NCBI GenBank assembly: GCA_039881145.1
Contig: JAYKKI010000060.1
Span: forward strand, 10,006,501 to 10,070,500
Length of the DNA stretch: 64,000 nt
DNA from: Druceiella hillmani
Taxonomy: Eukaryota; Arthropoda; Insecta; Lepidoptera; Hepialidae
Direction: 5' to 3'
Shown here: positions 54,507-64,000 of the stretch, one piece after another
How positions within the stretch are numbered: position 1 is the first letter of the stretch
How the letters are laid out: every line of letters starts with the position of its first letter
Notes under the pieces: generated by a model
Told to the model about the DNA's origin: nothing
Databases searched by the model: none
The model's input: the letters and a program-made list of their open reading frames with translations, nothing else
Position numbers and translations under genes: made by a program

Positions 54507-54576
54507 GTATAAGTCAGTTGTATACGCATGTGCGTGAGCGTATGCGCTCGCGTATACGCGCGCGCGTGTATGTGTA
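54456..54576. repeat. (AT)n microsatellite grading into (CG/TG)-rich alternating tract
   Basis: TA dinucleotides to about 54502 are followed by alternating purine-pyrimidine sequence such as GTATACGCATGTGCGTG and GCGTATACGCGCGCGCG. The latter has strong Z-DNA potential. Confidence 0.9.
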
Positions 54577-55559
54577 TTCACTTATAATTTATAGTTCAGG
54601 AATTTTAAAGGTAATCATTTATCCTTGCTTGTATTTACGCGGTACCTACATATTTCGTCAAGATGGAATGTTATAGTATAATATAAGTATAATATAAGTA
54701 TATATAGTATAATATAAGTATATATATTATAATATAAGTATATACCACGGATGTTAAGTCGAGTAAAAACTTGTTATTAGATAAAGTGGTAAATTAGTAC
54801 TTTGCACCGTAATATAAATTTTCATTTAGTTATTTATTTCAAAGAATTTTTATTAAAATATTGATCGTTCATTAAAACTGTAAAATGCAAATATTTACGG
54901 TTATTTAACAAAGGTTATTTTTATGTTGACAGTAGAATATATACTACACTGGCCGGAATTTTATTGTAAATAATCAAACAATTGTGTTAACACATATTTT
55001 TAAATATTTCAGTATTATCTCCTTAATTATATTTGGATACGACAATAAAGTACCATGGAAATTTCTGCGTTTGGCTTCTTAACTATTATATCAATTTTTA
55101 AAAATAATTGCTATTAACCTATTCGATTGTAAATTCACAAATAACTTTTAAATTTATGATTTTAACTGAAACTCTTTCATAATATTAAGCGTTGCATCGC
55201 ATTACATAACATAACTACGAGACATAGCCAATCGTCATGCTTTGAAAAACCTATAGAATAACATACATATACACACGCATACACGCGCATGCACATGCAC
55301 ATGCACGCACGTCCAGGTGCATTCACGTACACATCATGCACACATACACTCACACACGTAATGAATTCAGGTTAATGATACCCTTGACTCAACTCACGGG
55401 TTAAATTGACTACCTGTGGATTCAACTGACGGGTTGTGATTAATTAATTGTAATATCATCCAACTAAAAATTATCTATAAACCTATTCCGATTAAATAAA
55501 AACTTGAATTATTGAGCTTAATTGAGTCAAAGTTCACTATAAATTTCAAACTAAAAGCA
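54577..55559. other. AT-rich stretch with small tandem repeats
   Basis: AATATAAGTATA is repeated about five times at 54672-54745. At 55262-55362 there is an alternating CACACGCATGCACATGCAC-type tract. ACTCACGGGTTAAATTGAC and CAACTGACGGGTTGTGATT form a small duplication near 55393-55440. No gene is seen. Confidence 0.6.
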
Positions 55560-55960
55560 AATGTAAACCATTCAATATTAGGACCGTATTTCCGACGTCA
55601 AAGGAATACTACAAGGGTCGACCCGAGAACACTACCTTTTTCCACCTCGCTTCGTTACATGTTTGATGGGATGAAGGGAGATATCTTTGCAGCTAAATTG
55701 ATACGAATACTTTGCTAGGTTTCGGCAGTCAGAGAGCCAGGACCTTATCATCTTTTGCATGATTGCACCCGTCATCCTGTCTCACCGTGTTACATCATGA
55801 TTCAGACGATTTATTACCACGATGCGAACGTTTGCAACATTTATTGCAAGTAAAATAAGAATAAGACATGTTTGGCACTTTCACATTGGAAGCACTTTTG
55901 GAATGAAGAAATGCGTGGTAAATAATGGAAAGACATATATGTATTTATACACACGGATAA
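55560..55960. promoter_or_regulatory. GC-richer block, possible regulatory region
   Basis: The block is CpG-containing (TTTCCGACGTCAAAGG, AGGGTCGACCCGAGAAC) and stands out from its flanks. CTTATCATCTTTTGCATGAT near 55744 has a near copy, CTTTATCATCTCATGCATG, near 62132. A 68-codon frame (55512-55718) is unrecognised. Confidence 0.25.
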
Positions 55961-55994
55961 ATACGTGCGCGCACATGCATACGTATAATCACAG

Positions 55995-56063
<69 letters not shown>

Positions 56064-56240
56064 AAAAATGGAAAGTGATGATTATAATGTAAATTTCGTT
56101 TCCGTCCAATTATATTTCTTCAATGGGGTTCAATTGGAAAAAATATATCCTCCAGTTTACAAGTATAAGGATATACATTAATAATTTTGTTCTTATTTTG
56201 TGCTGGATATTAATTGATATATATATATATATATATATGA
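55961..56240. repeat. CA and AT microsatellites
   Basis: An ACAGACACACACA tract leads into (AT)n at 56002-56060, with a second short (AT)n at 56216-56238. A 119-codon frame at 55822-56181 reads through the microsatellite and is not credible as a gene. Confidence 0.9.
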
Positions 56241-56390
56241 AGCACACTGCAAAATTTCATTCACATATCTTTATAATACTGAGGTTGTGACAGATAGATG
56301 AATGAATGTGACAGATAGACTGACGAATATCATGAAATTGTTAGTTTTTCTGTTTTACGTAAAAAAACACTAAAAGTTATAATATCCAAA

Positions 56391-56900
56391 ATGGAGGTAA
56401 TTAGCAAGTTTTTTGTTTTTCAATTGTTTCCCTCGATGGAACCACCGGCGCACCCTTTCTTGGATGTACCTTTCTTGGTTCTTTCGAAAACAGTGACCAC
56501 TTCTTCTGTATCTGAGATTCATATTCTCGCTACTTATCTTTTATTCCTCGGAATCAATAAAAATTGTGAAATGAGAGGATGCATCTGCATGGCGTATGGC
56601 TCATAATTCCTACTCTCGATATAACGAAACATTTGGTTTTAAGTCAATTTTAGTGTGCGAAGGTGTTATAGTAATGAAAGAGGATTCTAATATTAGAGAA
56701 TTGCCCTTGAACTCTTTCAAAACCAGAATCGATGAATCTACGATAACTGCTCTTCCATTTTCCAGAACAATCATGACATACTATTTCATCCATGTGAAGA
56801 ACGAGGCAACCATATTTTTCCATCACTTTGTTTTTTCTTCAGCTTTATAGACAATTCTTCAGACTTTAGAGAGAAACACTTACTACGCCGATTGTCTTTA
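56391..56900 (-). pseudogene. Possible decayed coding remnant, unidentified
   Basis: The block is GC-richer than its flanks. Read on the minus strand it gives protein-like pieces in different frames: KKQSDGKIWLPRSSH, then VLENGRAVIVDSSILVLKE with FKGNSLILESSFITIT, then SDTEEVVTVFERTKKGTSKK. The plus-strand frames over it (71 and 84 codons) look like shadows of these. The order and spacing loosely recall repeat-linked zinc-finger (FLYWCH-type) exons, but the Cys/His ligands cannot be placed, so I do not assign a family. Confidence 0.25.
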
Positions 56901-57321
56901 GTTTCAGGTTTGTAACAATGCACCCAGCAACAATTCACCACACACACCGTCATCGAATAGAGCATTTAACTGACTATCGTCAAATTTTTCTATCATTCGC
57001 GACACTAATTCCTGGCACCGAGCTTCCTAACACCTAAATGTGCATGTAGAGTTTTCTGTGCTTAAGTTATGTCAGTATCTAATTTTCTTCAAATTTGCTA
57101 GTATATTACTCTTTATCACATTTCATCGTGAGCTACATGGCGTCGATGTCAAGGGAATGGGTTTCATCAATTTAAACACAATTAAAGTTACACAAGTAAT
57201 CAAATGAACTTTTTCTAGCACTGAATTCATGTTAGATTGAATTAAAAATTAAAAATTTGAGACAGTTTGAAAATTGTTTATCATACATAATTTATACGTA
57301 TATATTAAAATAAGAAAAAAA
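56901..57321. other. Spacer between coding remnants
   Basis: It is moderately GC-rich to about 57170 and then AT-rich. No frame is recognised. Confidence 0.35.
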
Positions 57322-57709
57322 CTAAACAAATAAATCGTCAAGGTGTGACTCGACTTCATCAATATTTTCGTCTTCACTGCTTATAATTGGAACATTTTAC
57401 TCTTCAGCGAGCAATAGGTTTATAGTTTAACGACAGAATGTTATGGTTTTCTTACATAGCTGTTGTCTATTGCTGCTTAACCATGGGACAATAAACAGAG
57501 ATTAATTAAAGCCTGTTCAGTACACCTCTGTTGCATTTCACTCCATCAAAACGTGGAAAATTCTATCTATAGAGCCTGAAGCATTTGTTGCAGGTTTCAG
57601 CAGCTTCTTCCGATAACTGTCCAATCGGCAATAATGAATGTGAAATGACTGTAAAAATATGAATGAATGTAGCCCCATATATTAAGACTTTATGTATAGT
57701 AGGTGGCAT
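57322..57709 (-). pseudogene. Decayed C-terminal end of an insect mobile-element protein
   Basis: One minus-strand frame starting at 57709 reads MPPTIHKVLIYG, then LLPIGQLSEEAAETCNKC, FRLYR, a stop, and DGVKCNRGVLNRL, another stop and MVKQQ. A shifted frame ends in the acidic tail SSEDENIDEVESHLDDLFV before the stop at 57324-57322. From memory, MPP..HK.LIHG...LPIGQLSEEAQEARNKD...RE and a closing D/E-rich tail are typical of uncharacterised, repetitive proteins in many insect genomes, which I take to be transposon-derived. I do not name a superfamily. Internal stops and at least one frameshift show it is dead. The composite tandem array directly upstream (57715-58245) cuts it off from any N-terminal part. 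Confidence 0.6.
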
Positions 57710-57714
57710 TGGAT

Positions 57715-58245
57715 GGAAAGCTCCACTAGTACTTTGACTTAAAATGGATATTTCTAATTGTGTGTTAATACTCTCATGTATATATTGGACTAAGACGTTT
57801 CTGTTAATTTTATGAATATAAAACTATGTATGTAAAGCTCCACTAGGACTTTATTAATTATGTATGTAAAGCTCCACTAGTACTTTGGCTTAAAATGGAT
57901 ATTTCTAATTGTGTGTTAATGCTCTCATGTATATATTGGACTAAGACGTTTCTGTTGAATTGATGTATGTAAAACTATGTATGTAAAGCTCCACTAGTAC
58001 TTTGGCTTAAAATGGACATTTCTAATTGTGTGTTAATGCTCTCATGTATATATTGGACTAAGACGTTTCTGTTGATTTTATGTATGTAAAACTATGTATG
58101 TAAAGACCCACTAGTACTTTATTAATGATGTATGTAAAGCTCCACTAGTACTTTGGCTTAAAATGGACATTTCTAGTTGTGTGTTAATGCTTTCATGTAT
58201 ATATTGGACTAAGACGTTTCTGTTTCTTTCTATGTATGTAAAACT
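57715..58245 (-). repeat. Composite tandem array of ~117-bp and ~34-bp units
   Basis: AAAG(C/A)(T/C)CCACTAG anchors lie near 57718, 57834, 57868, 57985, 58102 and 58136. The spacings run 116, 34, 117, 117, 34. Long units share TAAAATGGA(T/C)ATTTCTA, TGTGTGTTAATGCT and ATATTGGACTAAGACGTTTC. Short units are just the start of a long one plus ATGTATGTAA. The order long-short-long-long-short-long suggests duplication of a long-plus-short block. On the minus strand the array joins the coding remnant at 57709. It may be an expansion within the old element. Confidence 0.9.
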
Positions 58246-58311
58246 TATTGCACTAGTTTGCTAGGGATGCGTTCTTAAACAATTTTTTCTAAGTCTGTGA
58301 AAACAAGATCA
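58246..58311. other. Short spacer
   Basis: Nothing recognised. Confidence 0.3.
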
Positions 58312-58670
58312 ATGTTTTGTATTAACTAAGTAAACTAGGTACTTCTTCAAGAGTGTTTGAACTGTATAATTAACCTCTATGATTAATTTACCAGCAATGA
58401 AATTGACTTGGTTTTCAATTGTGTTTAACAGAATTTCAAACACCTCGTTTTTCCTAAAGTATGTGTTCAAATTTGGCTATCCGAAAATTTTGAATTTTTA
58501 ACCTCCTGATTTAATATAGGTCACTTTTAGATCCACCTAGCTCTGACCTCGTATGTGGAAGTTCTTCACATTGCATGTTTTCTAGTATTTCATCAATAAT
58601 CTGAGAGAAAGAATAACTCTTGCCAATTTTACTAGAATAAGGAAATCGATTTTCACTTCATAGTATATGG
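58312..58670 (-). pseudogene. Two adjacent decayed coding pieces, probably of the same old element
   Basis: At about 58657-58507 the minus strand gives an open piece with GKSYSFSQIIDEILENMQC and HTRSELGGSKSDLY before a stop. At about 58479-58312 another frame gives NEVFEILLNTIENQVNFIAG and VQTLLKKYLVYLVNTKH. Both are more protein-like than typical AT-rich translations and lie upstream, in the same orientation, of the 57322-57709 remnant. I recognise neither piece. Linking them to one element is an inference from order and strand. Confidence 0.25.
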
Positions 58671-59834
58671 TCGTCTCTTTAATATCTTCGTTTTATAAAA
58701 TACCTATAGATTGTATACCCTATTATACTTAAAGCCTATTCCATAACCTTTACTTTGATATGTATGTTCCAATTTCATGGAATTTTAAGTATTTCCCTTG
58801 GTTAGCATACATTTGATAAAACCAATAATTTTTTCAATATTTTGTTTTTTTTATTTCTTATACTTGAGCATCATTTTTGAGTTTCATTTTTCTTATTGCT
58901 TTGACGGTAAGCAGCACTTATGCCCCCGCTCACCCAAGTCGAATGTAGGCACATGTACGCTTGATAAGAAAACATTGCCGGATGTGATGAAAAAGCACAT
59001 AAACGTAAAGGCGTAATTTATTAACACATAGAATTGTTCAAAATAAAAAAATAGTTCCAAATAAAGTGCTCTTATACTTATGATTATCATGCTTTACAAA
59101 TAAGTTTAGTTATTAAAATATTAAACCTATAATATTTTCAAAATATTTTCTTGATACTGAATGTGTAAAAGTCAATATCATAAATTCATCTGACTCAATC
59201 AACTCAAATCTGTATAGAAAAATAAAATAAGTTATGTTATAATAGAGCTACTTTCGATTAAATTTCGGTATTGTTCGATGTTGACAAATATTTTTTTTAT
59301 TTCCTGTAAAAAATAAATATTATCATGAAAAATAATCTGATATGTTGGTTAATTAATTAACAAAATAGTATTGCTACGAAGATCCAATTTTTTTACATTT
59401 TTCATATCGCTATTTTAGGGAGAAACGAGCATCCAAAATTTTAAAACATATTTAATTCAGAATTAGTTGAAGGACATTTCTTTGAAATAACCTTATCGAG
59501 GACAAAAATCCGCTGCCTCAGATGTTTTCTCTGATTTGTTTTCCCATTTTCCCTTCACCCCTACTTATTAAAGTTTCCGCCTTAGGCCAAATATATCATT
59601 TCATTATACTGTGATAGATTTATATATTAAATAGATTTCAAAAAAGTTTTTCTTTCCTGCTGTAAGATATGAAATTTAAATTTTACTCATTAACACTTTC
59701 ATCATGTATACAAATATTAACACGAAAAAATGAAAATTATTTACCATATTAATGGTATAAATTACTTGTAAATTACCGCTTAGACAAAATTATGCAGGTT
59801 ATACGTGCAATAAAGTTACGGCGAGGGAAGCCAT
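58671..59834. other. AT-rich stretch
   Basis: A GC-richer patch at 58898-59010 is open on both strands (minus: HVPTFDLGERGHKCCLPSKQ; plus: CPRSPKSNVGTCTLDKK). Neither is recognised, and it may be another scrap of element. The rest is featureless. Confidence 0.35.
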
Positions 59835-60515
59835 TTATATACTTTAGTAATAAAGAACACGTCACGCAACATGCACATGACTTAATTAGGCTACTCGCAG
59901 CTTTGTACATATTAACTAAACGTTTATGGACATTTCGTTATGTACATGATAAAATATAGTAAAAGTTACATAAAATATAGTAATAGGACGAAGTTGGTTT
60001 CAACTCTGCTTCTAATAAGCCGATTTCTGAGTATAATCTTTTACCTGCGTAGAAAATATACCTTAGTAAAAAAGAATACATCACGCGACATCCGCATTAA
60101 TTAATTACATCTGTGTAACGGATTTATACAATTCGCAGCTTTATACATATTAAATAAACATTTATGGGCATTTTGATATATACCTGATAAAATATAATAA
60201 TATTTACGTAGAAGGACCAAATTGATTTCGAATCTGCTTCTAATAACCCGATTTCAGAATATAAAGTTTTACCTGCGAAGAAAATATACCTTAGTAACAA
60301 AGAACACATCAAGCGACATCCTCATTAATTAATTACGTTTGTGTAATGGATTTATACAATTCGCGGCTTGGTACATATTAAATAAACATTTTATGGACAT
60401 TTCGATATATACTTGATAAAATATAATAATAGTTACTTAGAAGGACCAAGTTTGTTTCGACTGCTTCTAATAAGTCGATTTCAGAGTGTAAGCTTTTTTC
60501 CTGCGTAGAAAAATC
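59835..60515 (+). repeat. ~230-bp tandem array, three copies
   Basis: The anchor CGC(A/G)GCTT(T/G)(G/A)TACATATTAA occurs at 59896, 60134 and 60362. Each unit also holds ACATTTCG-like, GATAAAATATA, a CTGCTTCTAATAA phrase and TTTTACCTGCG(T/A)AGAAAATA. Spacings are 238 and 228 bp. The first copy lacks the ACGGATTTATACAATT segment found in the others. Confidence 0.9.
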
Positions 60516-60767
60516 TTAGATTAATTTAAAAAAATGTGTTTTTCTCTTTATGCGCACAGACTATTTAACTCTCTTTTTCTGTCTTCATATGTTTGTACAA
60601 AACCCTTTATGTTTGCAGGGGTACATTTCCGTATCTTTCAAGGGGTTGAAGCTAATAGTGCGTGATAGTTCTTTTCATTTTTGTCCTCTCATGAATTGCA
60701 CACAAGGAAAATAACTCTGATTTTGCAAGTCTTAAATTACTTTGAAATTTTCTATCGATAAATTTAT
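60516..60767. other. AT-rich spacer
   Basis: Nothing recognised. Confidence 0.35.
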
Positions 60768-61155
60768 TGTATGTTCAGTTAAGGGTAAATAACATTTAAT
60801 TATTCAAATGCAAACTGTATACTTTCAAACAAATTTTATCCATGCGGTTTCGAGTATTACAAAAAAGGTTTTATACAGTATGTCTGCGTAGGTAGAAATT
60901 TCTATTCTGAAAAACCGCAACATTTAAAATTTTATATCTTTTTTCGTCAAAAAAACCTCATTTGTTGTATACCAACACAATGTTTTAAATATAAATAATC
61001 TTAATGCTTGTTCAGTCGAGGGTAAATAACGTTTAATTATTCAAACGCAAACAGTACACATTCATACAAATTTCATCCTTGTGGGTTCGAGTATTACAAA
61101 AAAAGGTATTATACAGTATATTAGTATAGGTGGAAATCTCTATTCTCTTGTCTAA
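60768..61155 (+). repeat. Direct duplication of ~145 bp, offset 237 bp
   Basis: Both copies (60768-60915 and 61009-61155) read GGGTAAATAAC(A/G)TTTAATT, ATTCAAA(T/C)GCAAAC, GGGTTCGAGTATTAC-like and TTATACAGTAT, ending ATTCT. The ~237-bp offset is close to the period of the preceding array, but the unit sequence differs. Confidence 0.85.
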
Positions 61156-61567
61156 GAGGTGATGGCTATCTTCTTTCATTTTGAGTGCCTGTCATTGCAT
61201 TATTCTTCACACATAATTAGATTTTTTTTTATAAGTCAATGAAATTAAATAACCTAGAACTGATAATTTGGGACATGCCATTAAATATTTTGTAGAATTA
61301 ATGAAAGGTTCTTATTTTTTAAATATGTTATGTGAAATATACTTTTAAATAATAAACTTTTATTTCTTATTCAGATTATCTAAATTCTATAAAAGAATTT
61401 AATAGTTTTTTTTTTAAATATCTTGAATAATTTAATAATACTGCTAGTAATAGGCTAAAATAATACTGGTGATTAAATTCAGTTCCATCGCATTCTAATA
61501 CGAGTATTCCAATTTCATCAGAAATATTTTTAGATTAATTATAATTCCTTCAGAAACTTCCATGTTT
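61156..61567. other. AT-rich spacer
   Basis: Nothing recognised. Confidence 0.4.
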
Positions 61568-61656
61568 CCATCCATTCACATCCATCTGGTCTACCATCCA
61601 TACCATCCATTCACATCCATCTGGCCTACCATCCATACCATCCATTCACATCCAAA
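61568..61656 (+). repeat. 35-bp minisatellite, about 2.5 copies
   Basis: CCATCCATTCACATCCATCT recurs at 61568 and 61603, with a partial copy at 61638. The unit is itself rich in CATC words. One base (TCTGGTCT versus TCTGGCCT) separates the first two units. Confidence 0.9.
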
Positions 61657-62599
61657 GCACTTATCATGTTTACATAACTCATTATCTGTCAACATATGAG
61701 GAATTTTGATGAAAGTATCAGATAAATTAACAACAGAGTTATTATAATAGAATATTAATCTAACAGAGTTATTATAGTTATTATATTATTAATCTACTGG
61801 AGTTATTATAGCTATAGTTAAAGGGGGCTGATACGAACCACATTTGAAACGTTTACACGATAGGGAAAAAAGACATTTGGGACAATTTAAATAACATCGC
61901 ATGATAAAAGAACGATTCAGACAAAAAACTTGACTTAAATTTATGATTTGGAAACAAAGACTTGTTTACATTGCACAGGAAATATTTCAAACGTCACAAT
62001 AGTGACAAAAAATATGTGAGTCTGCTGGAGAACACTTTTCTTTGCCGATTTTACCGCTGTCAAGTCCAATTGAGAGAGACATTTTCACAGACACAATGCC
62101 GTGAATAGATTCAATTCACGTGAAAACAAAGACTTTATCATCTCATGCATGATTGCATACAATAGATTCGCGATAAACATTCCACAATAAATATATGAGT
62201 GTACCTATTTTATTAAATAAAAATATTCATCTTTTTTGGTTTAACTTAAAGAAAAAGGAGGATTCAGCAAATAAAACTAAAGATAACTAACTCTTAATGA
62301 AACTTAGACTCTTAGTATAATAACATTATTTTATAAACCGGTCTGAGTTGAACTCACGCACGAAGGATTCCATAGCACTAAACAATATTAAACATATTTC
62401 GTAAACGTTAAGGTATATTTTGTCTTTTGTAGGTATAGTTAGACAATTACTTATTCTTGCGGTCGATACTGAAAAATCCCATATCTCAAGAACTACACAA
62501 CATAACTTACACCAATTTCTCTTGAAAGTTAATTTTTAACTATTGACTTAAATAAGAAAAGTTATTTTGGAATTCTATATTATTTTTAACACCTATTTA
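61657..62599. other. AT-rich stretch with a small repeat
   Basis: AGAGTTATTATA-type words repeat at 61733-61815. A moderately GC-rich patch lies at 61990-62110. No gene is seen. Confidence 0.45.
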
Positions 62600-62870
62600 A
62601 CTGCACCCCACATGCCTATGCCAACTGAATTTGTTATCCCTGAATTACTTGTGTGGAGTGCCAACCCTAATATAATTTTTTTCATAATTCCGTTCTGTTT
62701 CATTGTATAGCTGTTCATAAAATATACCAAATTTCATCTATTCAGTTCCAATAGTCCCCGAGTAACATGGCTGTGATATAGATAAACAGATGGAAAGATA
62801 TATGAAACTATGAAGGTTCCGTTTTTACTATTTGGCTATGGAACCCTAAAAATAACGGTGTAACTCTAAT
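62600..62870 (+). repeat. Lepidopteran-type interspersed repeat ending in GGTTCCG...GGAACCC
   Basis: The block contains ATTCCGTTCTGTTTCATTG, ACCAAATTTCATCTATTCAG, CATGGCTGTGATATAGATAA, then AAGGTTCCGTTTTTACTATT and TTGGCTATGGAACCC. The order and wording match a very common moth repeat whose end is a GGTTCCG/CGGAACC inverted repeat. This is the clearest single pointer to Lepidoptera in the window. Confidence 0.65.
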
Positions 62871-63345
62871 CAACCTGTTACAACTTATTACTCAGTAATT
62901 AATATTTTATCTAGTTTTTAACTGTATTAGTTGTCAATTCCAAGGACATGCTGTGAATAAATATTGTTTTTATACAAAGACCCGTTCCATAATCCCGGTA
63001 GTTAGAACTTTTCGCACTGGATTTGCATTTTGGACATAATCTTTTATATTCGCTACTGAATTGTCAGTAATGCTATTTTTACTTTTATTTACGAATATTC
63101 TTGCAGAGGCTGTAATAAAGTTAATTTAGCTTTTAACCTTATTTTTATATGATCGTGTTATTTCTCAAATTATAGGAAATTGCGTTCTTCAGCATTCGTT
63201 ATAAACACTCGGATTTTTGAATATTTGATATCTTATGTTCGTGGTTGCTCTAATTTTTTTCCATAACCTGGTCTAGTATAATAAATATTTTTTCTCTCTT
63301 GTCACAATCCTTGAAACTTCAAATAGAGCGTAGTAATAAGTACAC
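62871..63345. other. AT-rich non-coding stretch
   Basis: Nothing recognised. Confidence 0.45.
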
Positions 63346-63632
63346 ACATATTTGCGTATGGCGTGCTTGCAAGTGTGTGTGCGTGTACGTGTTTTATGTG
63401 TTTGTGTGTGTGTGAGTGTGTGTGTATGTGAGTATGTGTGCGTGAATGTGCGTGCGTGTGTGTGTGCGTACGCGTGCGTGAGTGTACGTCTGTGTATGTG
63501 GGGGATGCTTATGGGAGAACGTGCGCTTGCACGTGTGCGCGCATATATTGCTTGGGTGTGCGTGTTTGGGTGTGGCGTATGTGCGTGTGTCGAGTATGCG
63601 TGTGTGTTTGTATGTGTGTATGCGTGTTGCAA
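63346..63632. repeat. Imperfect (GT)n-rich microsatellite, ~290 bp
   Basis: Alternating GTGT, GTGC and GTAT words run through the block with CG interruptions. All overlapping frames on both strands (Val/Cys-rich plus, Thr/His-rich minus) are products of the dinucleotide pattern. The alternating purine-pyrimidine sequence has Z-DNA potential. Confidence 0.9.
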
Positions 63633-64000
63633 ATTAAACAACGTTGAAAAGATTCCTTTTGTACATTCATAGCATTGAAAAATTTAAACACAGTTCTGCT
63701 GATATTATTAAAAAAAATTTAGACACCAAACTAGGATTTTTTTAACGATAGGCCAGTAAATTTAATAATATCTCTGGTCCTTAAATATAAATTATATTAA
63801 AGTATTTATGTTTTTACCCTTAAAATAATTATTAAGCTAAAGTTTTTGAACTAAAGCGGGTTTTTTTTACGTAACCAGAAGTTGATTAAAATCCTAAACC
63901 AGTCTTTATACAACTCAAACAATAATACACAGCCAGGGCCTAAAATAAAATGGACGGGAATGTTCATATATTTCGATTGCTTGAAAGTTATTTTTTAACT
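63633..64000. other. AT-rich non-coding stretch to window end
   Basis: Nothing recognised. Confidence 0.45.

Noticed and set aside
55822..56181. 119-codon plus-strand frame
   Set aside because: A third of it is Tyr-Ile repeat from the AT microsatellite and no domain is visible.
56391..56900. Assignment of the minus-strand pieces to a FLYWCH zinc finger
   Set aside because: The Cys/His ligands and the WxC core cannot be placed, so only a generic remnant is reported.
63273..63691. Overlapping frames of 60-122 codons on both strands
   Set aside because: They are direct translations of the imperfect GT/CA dinucleotide repeat (Val-Cys or Thr-His runs), open on both strands at once.

Overview
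This is about 64 kb of very AT-rich eukaryotic nuclear DNA, most likely from a moth or butterfly (Lepidoptera). The host call rests on decayed interspersed repeats of a style I associate with that order. They carry phrases such as GGTTCCG...GGAACCC, runs of ACAAACAAAC followed by a 'GCATTTATAATATTA'-like end, and 'AACCGATTTTCACCAA'. A short TTAGG run, the insect telomere motif, also fits. I recognise no intact protein-coding gene, no tRNA, no rRNA and no CRISPR array. The longest open frames (about 114-127 codons) are about what chance gives in DNA this AT-rich, and most sit in AT or GT microsatellites or satellite monomers. The window looks intergenic, or like a very large intron, and is built from mobile-element debris, tandem arrays and simple repeats.

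Layout. From 1 to 19 kb there is repeat debris, one Helitron (1856-2187), long hairpins (2368-2408, 8226-8351, 9803-9908), a GC-rich inverted-repeat block (8602-8985), and tandem arrays at 16.66 kb and 17.1-18.35 kb. A ~190-193 bp satellite lies at 19.2-21.2 kb, with a homogenised core and decayed flanks. From 21 to 31 kb there are CpG-rich blocks that could be promoters, first exons or enhancers (22.26-22.70, 23.82-24.09, 30.30-30.62 kb), a second Helitron, a 374 bp tandem duplication with a conserved minus-strand frame, and a decayed non-LTR retrotransposon 3' end (27.80-28.34 kb). From 35.5 to 36.7 kb there is an unidentified decayed coding region into which a third Helitron appears to have inserted. 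A fourth Helitron lies at 39.07-39.48 kb and an older Helitron-like relic at 42.08-42.51 kb. From 45.9 to 46.9 kb a ~250 bp tandem array runs directly into a long inverted repeat. From 56.4 to 58.7 kb the minus strand holds decayed mobile-element coding sequence interrupted by a composite tandem array. Further arrays follow at 59.8-61.2 kb, then a lepidopteran-type repeat and a GT-rich microsatellite near the end.

The best-supported results are the Helitron family (four copies with the expected ends and 3' hairpin), the decayed reverse-transcriptase tail, the two other coding relics, the satellite array and the long palindromes. No new working gene system is visible. The most interesting items to follow up are the coding region split by a Helitron, the long inverted repeats as possible hairpin-RNA or MITE loci, and the conserved frame in the 374 bp duplication.
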